Assembly: GCA_029582165.1 (NCBI GenBank)
Contig: CM055868.1
Location: 16,479,891-16,543,890, forward strand
Source of the DNA: Portulaca oleracea
Lineage: Eukaryota > Streptophyta > Magnoliopsida > Caryophyllales > Portulacaceae
Length of the DNA: 64,000 nt
Direction of reading: 5' to 3'
A model generated the notes under the pieces. It had not been told where the DNA came from, ran no database searches, and saw nothing but the letters and a program-made list of their open reading frames with translations. Numbering within the stretch: the first letter of the stretch is position 1; each line of letters begins with the position of its first letter. The translations under genes and the position numbers were made by a program. This document shows positions 1 to 11,900 of this stretch, one piece after another.

Positions 1-1503
1 TTTACCATTACGTTGGATAATGCAAGAGCAAATGATAATATGCAAGACATGTTGCGTGATACTCTAAATGTGCATGCTAGAATGCCATGTGATGGTGAAT
101 TTTTTCATGTTCGATGTGGTGCTCATGTGTTAAATTTGATAGTTAAGGAGGGCTTAAAGTTGATTGATGTGGGGATAAGTAAGGTGAAGGAGTTAGTAAA
201 ATATGTGACCGGCTCCGAAGGTAGAAAATTGAAGTTTGAGGAAATTTCTTTAGGTCTTGGGATTGATTGCTCAAAGGGTTTGTGGCTTGATTGTCCAACT
301 AGGTGGAACTCCACCTATAAGATGTTAGAGAGAGCTTTGCCTTATAGAGTTGCTTTTTCAAACATGAGGTGGATGGAAAGGTCTTCTTCTGGCTTTCCTG
401 AACTTCCTACGGATGAAGAGTGGTGTAGAATTGAGAAAATTTGTGAGCTTCTTCAACCATTTGATGAGGTAACCACTCTCATTTGTGGTACACAGTATGC
501 TACGTCAAACTTATATTTCAAAAATGTGTGGAGGATTGAAAATCTCCTAGCATCACATGCTTTTTGCGATGATGTTCTTCTTAGGAGTATGACAACAAAA
601 ATGAGGGGGGAATTCAAGGACTATTGGGATAATTATAGTATGATTCTCTCTTTTGCTATCATTTTGGATCCTCGATTCAAGTTTCAATTCATCTTGTTTT
701 GTTTTCAAAATCTTGATCCTGAAACTGCTGAGTTGAAGGCTAAGATTGTAAAAGATCAAATGCATAAGCTCTTCAATGAGTATGTGAAAGAAAAACCCAC
801 AACAAATGTAAGGAGCGCAACTAGCAAGAAAGATGACCTACAGGTTTGTTTCATATTTTCACATGCATCATTCTTTTCTTCTTATTATTACCCATTGCAT
901 ACTAACTTTTTTTTAACTTTGTAGGGATTTGCAAGTTTTGATAATAATAAGCTATCTGATTCGGAATTGGATAAGTATTTGGATGAGAAGAGATATGATC
1001 ATACTATCGATTTGGATATTCTAGGTTGGTGGAGGAGACACCAAAGTGAATTTCCTTTCTTGAGTTGCATGGCAAGGGATATCTTGAGCATTCCGATTAC
1101 CACTGTGGCTTCCGAGTCATGTTTTAGTTTGGGAGGAAGAATCATTACCAAGTGGAGAGCCTCTCTTTTGCCCGAAAATGCAATGCAGAATCATTACTTA
1201 CTACTCGTAGTTGGGTGTTTGGATTCAAGATCGATGGAGGTAACTTTCATGATCAATTGATTACTTCATTAACTTTTTATGCATAGTGTATCTATTATTC
1301 TATATTTTATACTTATGAAAATAATATTTGGAAATACAGAGGAACATGATCCAGAGCTCAATGGTTTGTGTGTTCAAGTTTCTAACATCGTATTGAATGA
1401 TGATATTGATGACCAAGAAGATGGGGAAGAGGAAGGAGAAGATGAATGGGAAGATTTAGAGACGGAAGGTTTTATGGAGCAAGGGGGATCTAGCTATAAT
1501 TAG
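1..1503 (+). pseudogene. hAT-family (BED finger/RICESLEEPER-like) transposase, C-terminal half, frameshifted
   Basis: Three exons can be read: 1-843, 925-1239 and 1340-1503, with GT..AG introns at 844-924 and 1240-1339. The first encodes the hAT RNase H-like core, including TRWNSTYKMLERAL and ILDPRFK. The second encodes the C-terminal hAT dimerisation domain, with SELDKYLDE, ARDILSIPITTVASESCFS and LLPENA. The third is a short acidic tail rich in Asp and Glu. A 5-bp tandem duplication (ATGCA twice, 1178-1187) shifts the frame just after LLPENA. Past it, another frame resumes the family sequence (AESLLTTRSWVFGFKIDG), and only that frame joins exon 3 in phase. The N terminus is outside the window. 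The element once encoded a cut-and-paste transposase; this copy is very probably inactive. Confidence 0.85.
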
Positions 1504-2203
1504 TTTATGTATAATTAATAATTATGAATGTGATGAGTTTGTACTAGAATTTTGAACTTTGATTTATCATTTATCTCTTTATGTTTGTGGTGTGTAAGTG
1601 TGTTGAATTCCTATGGATCAAGTGATGAACTGATGATGATCAGTGATCACTTATGACTTGACTATCGCACTTGTGCAATGTCTGACATGGACTCATGGTA
1701 ATGATTAATGAACTAATGATATGCATGTTATATGTTTATTTGATTATGTACTTGTGTAAATGTTTCTAAATTATTTAACACTCAAATACTCAATAGTCAA
1801 TTGTCATTAATATTTGATTTCGAAACAACAGGGTTTTTGTTCAGCTATTTTTCGAAGTTATGGATGCCAAGCAACATCCATATTTTTGTTCTCTTGAGTC
1901 TTGTTTGTTTAAAATTGTTGATTTTTAACTTTAAACTCAGAAAATAGACCTTGACACGCTAATGACATCATTATAAAATAGAAAATTGTATTTAGTAGGC
2001 AAGTTGAATATATAGACTTGGCTATTTTTGTTCTAAAAAACTGTTAAATTAGATGCTAGTCATAACCCGAAAACCCGACCCAAACCGCCCGAAACCGGAA
2101 TACACCGACCAGATTTACAACTCAAATACACCGAACCCGTATTTACCCGAACCCGAAATACACCGACCCGATACCGACCCGCCCGCCCGAATTGACAGGT
2201 CTA
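1..2203 (+). mobile_element. hAT transposon, 3' part (5' end outside window)
   Basis: The window opens inside a hAT transposase. The element runs on to 2203, where it ends in a terminal stretch rich in CCCGAACCCGA-like words (about 2060-2190) and the terminal motif AATTGACAGGTCTA. The same terminus closes the element at 6943, where an 8-bp target duplication proves the boundary. The 8 bases after 2203 are GTTATAAC; the matching left copy is outside the window. Between the coding region (ending 1503) and the terminus lies about 550 bp of AT-rich non-coding DNA. Confidence 0.75.
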
Positions 2204-2211
2204 GTTATAAC

Positions 2212-2895
2212 ATCCCCTTTCTTTTCATTTTTAACTGTCTTCAAGCATAGACATAACAATAACTGATAACCCTTTTTTTTTTTGGTAAATTCAAAATCCA
2301 TGCCCCAAAATCTCACAAAGACAAGGTATAAAGTGAAATAAGTGATGCAATAATTTTGCCCCTAATTTTTACAATTTAGAAAGATCGGTTCCAATTGACT
2401 AATATTTAGAAATAATTCGTTGTATGCTACTTCATAGAAAAGAAGAAGATGATATTTCATATTCTTTTCTGTTACTGGTTAAATGATTGTACAGAAAAAT
2501 TGGTGGATATATGTGATAAGTTTGGTAAAATGTGGATGGGGTGCATAAAGGAAAAAAATATTTATAATTTTTAATAAGGTTACATTAGTGACATTAGTTA
2601 TTAAATATATGAATTTTTAAATAATTATTATATGAAAGGTGGATAAGGTGAGAACAAATGTAGCAATGTTAAAACTTGGATGGCGCATATAAATTTAACC
2701 GAACCATAGAAAAAATAGAGACTAAGTTTAAAAAGAAAAAAAAAATTTAATATTCAAATTATGGATATGATATGCTCTTTTAGGAAGCATATAACTATAA
2801 CCATTTGAAAGTGGTCATAAGCATTTCTTCAACTTTATAGCCATAGAAGTTACACTTTGTTACACAATTTTTTTAATTGGTAACTAGGAGACAAC
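2212..2895. other. AT-rich spacer, no gene seen
   Basis: About 680 bp between two hAT termini. It is AT-rich, with short A and T runs. No coding frame, RNA gene or clear repeat was seen. The last 8 bp (2888-2895, GAGACAAC) are the left target duplication of the next hAT element. Confidence 0.5.
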
Positions 2896-3232
2896 TACAC
2901 CTGACAATTTCTGACCTGACCCGATAACCCGACCCGAACCGCGCCGAAATTTCTGGGTTTTGGAACACGATTTTTTCAACTAAACCCGAAGTATACCGAA
3001 CCCGAAAATTAGCGGGTCAAACCCGACCCGCCCGTTTGACCCAAAATTTTAACTTTTTAAGTTAAACTTTATTAAAGTTTGTGACTTTGCATTCAAATTT
3101 TTAACTATTAAACTATAAGCATAACTTATTTATTTGTTATTTCTCTTATTTAAGTTAAAATAGTTACAATAATCTTCGTTGCTAGAAAATAATCATATTT
3201 TATTATGTATATTATACAAAAAGTAGTATTTA

Positions 3233-6200
3233 GGGGCTGTTTGGAGAGATTTCAGGAATGGAATGGATATGAAACTAGAAACCTGGGGGGTTGGGTATGG
3301 AATTAGATACCAGAATTGAAGTTGTTTGGAGAAAAACTGGAATGAAATCAAACTTCATTGCCCTTGTTTGGTGAACAATTATGAAATGGAATCAAATATG
3401 CACTTATTTCAAGTCATTATTTATATTATAGATTATATATATTTTTTTCCAACAAAGACAGAAAGAGAAAAGACAACAACAAACGAAGCAAAAGAACACA
3501 AAACCAACAGGAAAACTAGGTGACACACCCTAAGCTACGAATAGCTTGCTTAGCGACTTCATGAGTTGGGTGAACCAGCTGTCTAGAAACCTTAACTATT
3601 CTTCCATGTTCAAACTTCTTGGTCGCATCCCTGCAACACCATGCTAGGGACCTGCAATCCGCAGGTGCCCTGTTTAGATTTGATAGTGACTCCACAGCAA
3701 GGGTAGAATCAGTCCACACTCGCACTCTTGGTAATCCCAACCTCGAAGCTTCCTGTAATGCTAACAAAATAGCCCAAAGCTCACTAAACAAAGGAGACGC
3801 CCCTACCCCAGTAGCAACCCCTCGATCTTCAAGCCCTGTTGCTCCCTTAAACACCCATGCCGCACCCATGACCCCAGACTTCCTCTTAAAAGCCCCATCA
3901 ACCAGGAACACCCCTCCATCCTCCTCACTTCCTTCCATCCCCCATTCAAAAAAGGGGTTGCCGGCACCATTGACACTCCTCCCACTCTCCTGCTTCCCCT
4001 TTCGGTGACTGTTCTGCCACCATCGAGTCTCCTTCTCAACCTGCCCAAGCACCTTTTCCAACAGCCCCGCCGAAACCCCACTCCTATTGATGCTCACATC
4101 ATTCCTTGCCTTCCAAATAGCCCACATGGTGCTGAAGAAGTTCCCTACCAGCGTTTTTTGATCCTCTTTACTCCTAGAAAGGAATAAAATCCATCCTCCA
4201 ATCCACTCCCACCATCCTATATAAGGACTAGCCTCCGAGCAGATTCCAAGGCTAGACCCCCTCCAAATGTGCTTTGCAATAATACATTTTCGGAATAGGT
4301 GGGTTGAATCCTCATTCTCCTCCCCACACCAGCAAGCACCAGATTCTATCAGCTTCCTCTTCAGCCTGTTCACCCCAGTAGGTAGGGCCTCCACCAAACT
4401 TCTCCAAGCGAAGGTTTTGTAACCTTCGGGGGAGCATCACAATGCCATAAGGCTCGCCAGAACTTGGTTTCCTTTTCCCCTGGTGGTTGTCCCCCATTCC
4501 CCTGGAGCAGGAACTGATAATATCCCTCCTTAACCCTGTAGGAAGAGGAGTTCTTACCTGGCCAGAGCAAGGAATCTTGAGGACCAAGTTGAGGAGGAAA
4601 GACCCGAGCCACCTTGTCAACTGGCTCCCTTGTGAACACCTCCCGCAGGAGATTCCAATTCCAACTTCCCCTTCCATCCTTACTCATCAGACCTAAGTCA
4701 GCCACAGTCATGTCCTTAAGCAACTCTGGTGCTATCCCCTCCTTACACCTCAACATCCCATCAGGAATCCATCTCCCATCCATAGCCCTTATGGTCCTTC
4801 CATCCCCAATACTCCATCGCAGCCGAGCCTTAACACCCTCTACTACCCTAGAGAGACCCTTCCACATGGTAGAAGCACCTTGGGGCAATTTGGCTCCTAT
4901 TTGGTTAGAAATTGGAGAAGCCACCCCATATCTTGCTTTTCAAATTCTCGAGATTAGGAGATCTTGATTCTGATAAGTCCTCCAGGCTTGTTTAAGAATT
5001 AGTGCCTTATTAAACGCACCGACGTGCCTAACTCCCAGCCCACCCGCTCCCTTGGGTTTAAAGACAGTCTCTTTATCTTTCCAATGAATGGACCTTTGGC
5101 CGTCCACTCTTCCCCAAAGGAACCTGACAATGGTAGCATTAATTTGGTCCACCACCCTCTGCGGAATTAAGTAGATACTAAGCACGTGCTGATGAAGAGC
5201 TACAAGAACCGCATTGATCAGAATCAACTTCCCCGCCATGGACAGCATGTGGAATTTCCAGGATTCTAACCTCCTCCGAACATCCTCCACCATAAAACCA
5301 AAATGATCGATGCGCCTCCTTCTGATTCTAGTTGGAACTCCCAGGTAAGATTCAAAATAGCCACCTTCAGGATACCCAAAAATGACTTTCATTCCATCTT
5401 TTTCCTCTTGCTTAGCCCCTTTGGAGAAGCACATGGAAGACTTCTGTGAATTAATAACCTGTCCAGATGCCTGACTATATCTATCAATCGTATTCTTCAA
5501 ATGCAGGCAAGACTCAGCATGCAGTTCTGTGAAGAACAAGGCATCATCCGCGAAAAACAAGTGAGAGATTGGGGGGGCCCTTCTAGCAACTCGAACACCG
5601 GGCAACCTTCCCTGCTTCTCCTCTGCCTCAATAAGAGCCGATAGTTCCATGCAAAGAAGAAATAAGTAGGGGGATAAAGGATCCCCTTGACGAATCCCAG
5701 CAGTAGGGACGATAGTCTCGGAGGTAATCCCATTCACCAAAATAACTTTTTCTACTTTTTAAAAATTAACCATTCTAATGTATGTATAACTTTTTAAAAT
5801 TTCTATCAAAAAACTATTTTCTTTAATTTTTAAATTTTATTTGTTCATCAATAATTACCATTTCATAGGTAGGACATGAGCTTTTTGCTGGACATCATTC
5901 TCGTCCTCCACTTCACTGCCCAGACCCACTTCAACAACCACCCTCATTTCCACTGGATCTAGCAATGGCATTGAGTACTCGTCACATCTTCAATCGAACA
6001 TCGGCAAATGGTCATCCTTAATGCAAATCGTGATTAGCATTGCAAATACAATACTACTGATGACAGCAGCTCAACACCCAGAGTAAGGTCCAACTACGGG
6101 GATACAATGAAAACTGTGAGCGAGAAATGACGGTAAAATAAAAGCGAAGGGTTCTAGAAAGGGGGATAAATTACAGAATAAAGAAACGGTGGGATTAGGG

Positions 6201-6760
6201 CTTATTGAGAGAAATCTAATATATTGAAGTGGGAGTAATTCAGAATCTGATGTTCAATGATGAACCTGTGGTGGCTCCTGGTGTGTCGGCGGCGGCGAAT
6301 TTGTGGTGGTGCGATGGGTGGCAGTTATGGAGATAATGGCTTCTCCGTGTACCCCTCTCACTTTGGTGACGGTTCCCGATGTGTCGGCGGCAAAAATTTT
6401 GTGGTGGTGCGGCGACGGCGGCGGCGGTGGCGACGGTGACAGCAACCATGGAGATGGGGTTTCTCTCTCTAGAATTGGATGGTTGAGATTTGAGAAGATG
6501 AATGACGACAGTGGTGGCCAGTGAATCAATGATGTTGGGTTTAATTTCTTTTTTTTTTTTAAATTGAAACAATTATCCCTCAGGAATAGAAATTCATTCC
6601 TCTCATAATTGGGAGGTATCTAATTCCCCCCATTTGGGAGGAATAAGAAACCTTCTAGAATGGGAATTCCATTCCATAATATGTTCTCCAAACACCAAAA
6701 ATTGGAACTAGAACCCATTCCACCCTCATTCCATTACTTTTTGTCTCTCCAAACAGGCCC
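3233..6760. mobile_element. PIF/Harbinger-type (Tourist-like) element, TTA target duplication
   Basis: The left end is GGGGCTGTTTGGAGAGA and the right end is the complement of GGGCCTGTTTGGAGAGA. Both are flanked by TTA (3230-3232 and 6761-6763). A TTA duplication with GGG(C/G)CTGTTTGG termini is the PIF/Harbinger signature. No Harbinger transposase is visible inside; most of the length is an inserted LINE fragment. The DNA at 5756-6720 is otherwise unassigned. It includes a G+C-rich GGCGGCGG stretch (6285-6435) whose short open frames on both strands look like composition artefacts. Confidence 0.75.
3436..5752 (-). pseudogene. L1-type LINE, 5'-truncated: RT C-terminal half, zf-RVT and RNase H
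   Basis: Read on the minus strand, the fragment starts inside the reverse transcriptase. It shows GIRQGDPLSPYLFLLCME and the catalytic block SHLFFADDALFF, then the thumb/connection region, the zinc-binding zf-RVT region and a C-terminal RNase H (LVDGAFKRK, FSELWAILLALQEA, VWTDSTLAVESL). The endonuclease and the front of the RT are missing, as is typical of 5'-truncated LINE insertions. A TGA at about 4940-4942 interrupts the frame between RT and zf-RVT. A small indel near 4420 shifts the frame before FAWRSLVEALPTG, where an apparent extra AC follows AAGGTT. A short A-run on the minus strand (about 3436-3443) may be the poly(A) tail. The copy is dead. Confidence 0.9.
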
Positions 6761-6951
6761 TTAGAGACCATTTTTGAAAAAGAAAAAGCGAAAAAAGGTC
6801 GCAATCATAACCCGTTGGGTTGACCCGAAACTGAAATACACCGGCCGTATTTTTCTGAACCCGAAATATACCCGACCCGTATTTACCCGAACCCGATATA
6901 CGACCGACCCGAAACCGCCCGCCCGACCGAATTGACAGGTCTAGAGACAAC

Positions 6952-8910
6952 AATGATGGAACCTCCAACGTAATAAAATTATGTTTACAACTATTTCAAT
7001 TTATTTACGGTTAACCTTTCCTATGTTAACATTCTTTATTTATAATAGATAATGGGTATTTTATACATAGACAAATAAAAAAATAAAACTGAGAAAAGAC
7101 TCCATCTAACTTATATATAAATAATATAATACTCATTATCCATTATAAATAAATTTATTTGCGTGATGGGACGAAAAATCCCTAACCTCAATGGACCTGC
7201 GTTGCTGTGGGGAAAAATTCACATCCCTATTTGATAATGGTTAGAATAGAGGAAGGTTCTGAATTCCCATGCGGGGACGGGGCGAGGATGAGGACAAAGT
7301 ATTTTATATTGTCCCCGTCTCCTTTTCCCATTCGATAAATTAATATATCCCATGGTCCACATCCCCGTCCCTCGACCATGTAAATGACATAAATATACTT
7401 AATTTATTAACATTGTATATGTAAATTCAATGTCCTTTATAGAATTTTTATTTCGCCAAAAATCCTAGGTATATATGTTCATTTAGATTTAGACTAAATG
7501 TTAATTTTTCAACTTTAAATTCGATGGTATGTTAATATTAAGTTGGAAAATTGGATTCTAATAATCCCAATTTCTAGCACTTAGAGAACAATACTTTATT
7601 TTTGTGCGTCTGCGCTCCCATAAAAAATGAAATTGTTAAAAATAAAGTTGAGATTATTAGAATCAAATTTTCCTATTACAAAACAAATAGAATTTTATTT
7701 TCGTATGGACACAATTTTTCATATAAGTAGGGGTGAATAGTATGGATTGTATGTTGATCATCAAATGATTGTAATAATATCTTGATCGCCGGTAATCTCA
7801 AAGCCCCCTGTTATTTTCTGTGGTTGGCAAACTGCGGTAGCACAGTATACCGCAGTTTGATACAACTCACCACACTTTACCACAAATCATTATTTTTCTC
7901 TCTTCTCACTTTTCTTTCTCCTCTACTTTTTACATTCTCTCTCCTCACCTACCCCACATACCAGTAACCTACCACAATTCCACCACACCCTACCACAATT
8001 CCACCACACCTCGCCACACCATACCGCAAAATACCGCAGAAAAGAACATGACCTAAATTTGCCATTGGCGGGAAGTATGAGGAAGTGGGTAGGAATATAT
8101 CCCTTGCCCTGTTGGCATCCTTAATTTCACCTTATATTACATGATGTGGAACATTTTGATTTTATCAAAGATTTGTTCGATTCATTACGCTTGCATATCT
8201 TTGATTTCAATATAAAAAATTTGTATTTATACAAAGCTAATGCCAGGTTAGGCATGAGTATTGATGTCACTGGAAATAATTCAACGTTTACTTGATTACT
8301 TGATGCATGCCTCATAGAGAGCTAATTGTCAGGGCAACGCATGAGTATTTGTTCTTAAGAAGCAACAGTCGGGCATTTATTTAATAAAATTCGCAGCAAC
8401 GCGCGAGTATTTGTTATAATATTACCTTCAACGAACTTATCATATATATATTCTAAAATCTACATTGTAAAAATCACTTTGAATTTGTTTTATTGCATTG
8501 TTGAAATCTCTTTGAATTTAATTTTATCAATTTCATCTTGGTTAGTGTACAAAGCGTTGAAATTTTTTACTTGGTATGATTGTACATACCTTCAAAGAAC
8601 CATTCATATATATTCTAAGATCTAATTTTCAAACAAGTAAAAAATACACTGGTATTTCTTTTATAAATCGGGGCAACGCTCGGATATTTACTAGTAAGAT
8701 ATATAATATAATATATATGATATATGATAACAATTAATCTAGCCCGTGCCCTTGCCTCTAGTTTATGAAGAAAAGGTTGGCAAAATGATAGAAAATTTTG
8801 TGGCAGCTGAGCTGACCCACAGGAACTGAATCCGAAACATATTGGGGTTGAACCCCAAAATCTTGTGAATACATAATCAGGTTGATACTTGATAGTATCA
8901 TAGTCTAGTT
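6952..8910. other. Upstream intergenic region of the HAD gene, with small element remnants
   Basis: No gene is visible. Recognisable pieces are a G+C-rich GGGGACGGGG / CCCCGTCCC remnant (about 7160-7385) that resembles transposon subterminal DNA, and a 129-bp inverted-repeat MITE at 7545-7673. There is also a possible MITE at about 7800-8057 with TTCTGCGGTA-like ends, and three scattered GCAACGC...GAGTATTT words (8333, 8394, 8672). A TATA-rich stretch lies at 8699-8735, about 180-210 bp before the start codon. It could hold the promoter, but I cannot place the transcription start. Confidence 0.45.
7545..7673. mobile_element. Short inverted-repeat MITE (GGAAAATTGGATTCTAATAA family)
   Basis: The left arm GGAAAATTGGATTCTAATAA (from 7545) is mirrored by a right arm ending at 7673 (TTATTAGAATC...TTTTCC), giving a 129-bp foldback. 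The same terminal sequence bounds the larger element at 18755-19251 and begins a fragment at 20850. No convincing target duplication was seen here. Confidence 0.6.
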
Positions 8911-11900
8911 ATGGAGAGTGCCACTGCAACTTCTGCTCTGTCCTGCTCTTCCTTGCTTCATTCTCCCTTCAATGGCAGACTCCTTTCATCATCTCCCCAT
9001 ATTTCTCTCACAACTCCATTTTTCCCCTATCCTCCCTCCCCCTTTCCCCTTCGAAGCTTGAATTTGTATCCCAAACATCGATTCTTTAATGGGTTCGTCT
9101 TTAAGTGTAACCTTCCTGATTCCCCCGACTCCATTACTTCTGATCGAGTTGCCGTCATTCTTGAAGTTGATGGGTAAGCTTACCATGGCTTCACTGTGCT
9201 ATTCTAGTGGTGCTTTGAATGCGTATGTTATGAATTATGATTCGACTTTTTCAAAGAGTTAATCATTTCAAAGGTTAGGAGTGATACAATCTTCAATTTC
9301 TCATGCCCACTGTAGAATTTGAAGCAGCCATACTGTTTTTCTTTGTTGTTTGATTTCTATCGAGTGGACCAAAAGTTAACTGTTGTTTGATTGGATGTAA
9401 TGTAATGGCAATGCATTACAGTTAGTCTTGTTAGGAATTCATGATGACATAGTCTGGGGCAATCATGAACTACAAGCTAGCTTTCTTCTTGTTAATCAAT
9501 TTGTCTGCATTACGTGGTCCATTCCATCCAACTAAACAAGCGAGTAATATGATTGTACGTTTCAAATTGTTATAGTTGCTTGAGCATTGGCTTTGCATGC
9601 CCGTGAATTTTGTTGCTCTTGGCAAACAAGCTGTTCGAATGTTGGTGCTGTGATGGAGTTTCCATGAGAAAGTTTGCATGAGTTGAGAATGCTTGTGGAA
9701 GCTTTGTTACTATGTTTCACAGTTTGGACGAGAAGTGGCAAAAAACTTAAACTGAATAAGCGCGAGACTTGGAGATTATGGAATCTAGTGCTCTTTAGAC
9801 TAAAAAGCTTTAGGCTGGGTTTGCGTTGTGAATAATGGACATTGGCGTGCTATATTCTATTCATGGTTTCTTCTTGATTTGCTACAACTGTTTGTGTTTC
9901 AGGGTAATGCTTGATGTCTATATATCTGCTAGAGTTTACTCATGGTTTCTTTTATATTTGCAACAACAATTCTTGTTTCAGGGTACTTATTGATGCCTAT
10001 GTATATGGGAACCGTCAGGCCTTCAATGTAGGTGCGACAGAGCCAACTAAGGATTTATCTTGCTATGTCCGTTGGTGATATGAGTCCTGATTTCCTGTTC
10101 TATTCATGATTGTCAGCATTTCAAAAACTCGGGCTGGACTGTGCAAAGTGGACAGAGCCAGTATATTCAGACCTCTTCAGGTGTGAGATATCTTACTGTT
10201 TTCTAAGGATGGTGGTTGGGACTGAGGTGGTTAGCTGACAGTAGACTCAAACCTAAGTCAAACGTCTTTGCCTGACAACAAACCCAGCCTAAACCAAACT
10301 TTACAGTCCATATGTTAAGTTTTCTCATGGTCGGGTACTAAGGTTTGCCTGCTGGTGTCTGGCTAGAAGAAGCCTTCATCAGCATTCTGGGTTCTAATTG
10401 TGGGCTTCATGTCCTGTGGATAAGGGTTGTATGTAGGGGTGGAAATGAGCCAAGACGGCTCGTGAGCCTTCGTAAGCCGGCTCAGCGAAAAGCTTGTATA
10501 GCTCGGCTTGGCTCGGGCTCGAGCTCGTCAATTGAACAAGCCAAGCCAAGCCACGAGGAGCTTGGCTCGTTAGGCTTGGCAAGCCTAATAAGCTCGTGCT
10601 TGTATTCTACTAATACTTTTAATAGGTTATTTTTAGGTTGACTTGTATATATTTAAACATTTAATCAAAAGAAGTGAATTAAATAGTTGAAAGCATTAAA
10701 AAAACCCTAAAAAGAGGGCAAACTATCACGTAAGTTTGCATTAGGCTATTAGCACTTTATACTGCCACAACAAAAGGAAAAAAAAAAAGCATTAAGCATC
10801 GTCATGTCCTCATATTCAAATTAATTTCATTTTGCGAATTATTAAGTACTTTAACTATGAATTATTAGTATTTGTCACAAGGATCACACCACAAGCCAAG
10901 CCCACAAGCCTTGGCAAGCCAAGCCTGAGCCTAACATATTCAAGCTTGGCAAGCCACAAGCCAAGCTCAAGCTTACCTTATACGTGACAAGCCAAGCCTC
11001 AAGCCTTATAAGCTCGGGCTCGGCTTGGCTCATTTTCACCCCTAGTTGTATGAGAAACATATTTATGGCTCTATTAAACAATTTCTGTCAATGTCCTTAT
11101 CCTTCTTTATGATATGACACTGGCTTATTGAATTTCCACCATTGGTAGGAAGGGTGATGGCAATGAGGAAAGAATGCTTGCCACTTATTTTGACCGGGTT
11201 TGTAATGCTTTCATGCTCCGCATGGCGTTAGACTATTTACGTGCTTGCTTAAAGCATTTCAAGTAACATTTCTCACTGTTCTTCATTGTTTTCACGGACT
11301 CTAAATCTGTTTTTCTTGCCCCTCCTTGGACAGATAGGTTGGCCGACATCCTTGCCTACCAGTGAAAAAGGTACATTTATGAAAAGTGTTCTGCAGGAAA
11401 AGGTGCGTTCTTTTTCATTCTTTGTGTAATTTGACATGAATATTTACTGAAATCCATCCAATGGATTTGTTTGGTTGCTCTTATTTCACAGAGTCTACCT
11501 TTGAAGCTTTCTCTAGATTTACCACGTTTGAAAAAGTTGATAATGACATCACACTCTTTTTTGTACAGAACATTTAGTCTTGTTAGATTAGTGTCTTTAT
11601 GACCAGGTGTCATGAGTTATTGCTTTGTCTTGTCATGTGGTTAGGATTTCACAAATATTCGACCCTCAATGATATTTAGGTTAAGTTTGAATAGCAGCGG
11701 TAAATTGTATGCATGACAAATTGTCATCTTATTTATTATGGTACGTATGAAACTTTTAGAAATGGACACTTGAAGGCATAAATAGTTATTCCTTCTTTTG
11801 TGGTTTAGAATTTGGCTCTTTTTGTTGGATGATGTGATGCTTGATGCCCTTTGGAAGAGTGATCATTTTACCTGTTTGTTTTTGTTTCTTTCAAAATTTT

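Larger units (their letters stand above)
2896..6943. mobile_element. Non-autonomous hAT element with 8-bp target duplication, interrupted by a Harbinger-type element
   Basis: The left end reads TACACCTGACAATTT and the right end AATTGACAGGTCTA, an imperfect terminal inverted repeat. The element is flanked on both sides by GAGACAAC (2888-2895 and 6944-6951), the 8-bp duplication expected of hAT. Subterminal DNA at 2910-3050 and 6810-6935 is packed with CCCGACCCG/CCCGAACCC words, as in the element ending at 2203. Without the 3233-6760 insertion it would be only about 520 bp with no coding capacity, so it is a MITE-like derivative. Confidence 0.85.

Noticed and set aside
3619..4967. Plus-strand ORFs opposite the LINE
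   Set aside because: They are antisense shadows of the RNase H and zf-RVT coding regions.
6254..6572. Overlapping ORFs on both strands near the Harbinger-type right end
   Set aside because: They arise from a GGC-rich stretch; no family motif and no supporting start context.
8333..8700. Helitron end suggested by GCAACGC...TTTACTAGTA
   Set aside because: The repeated word is suggestive, but no hairpin followed by CTRR and no TC start could be defined.
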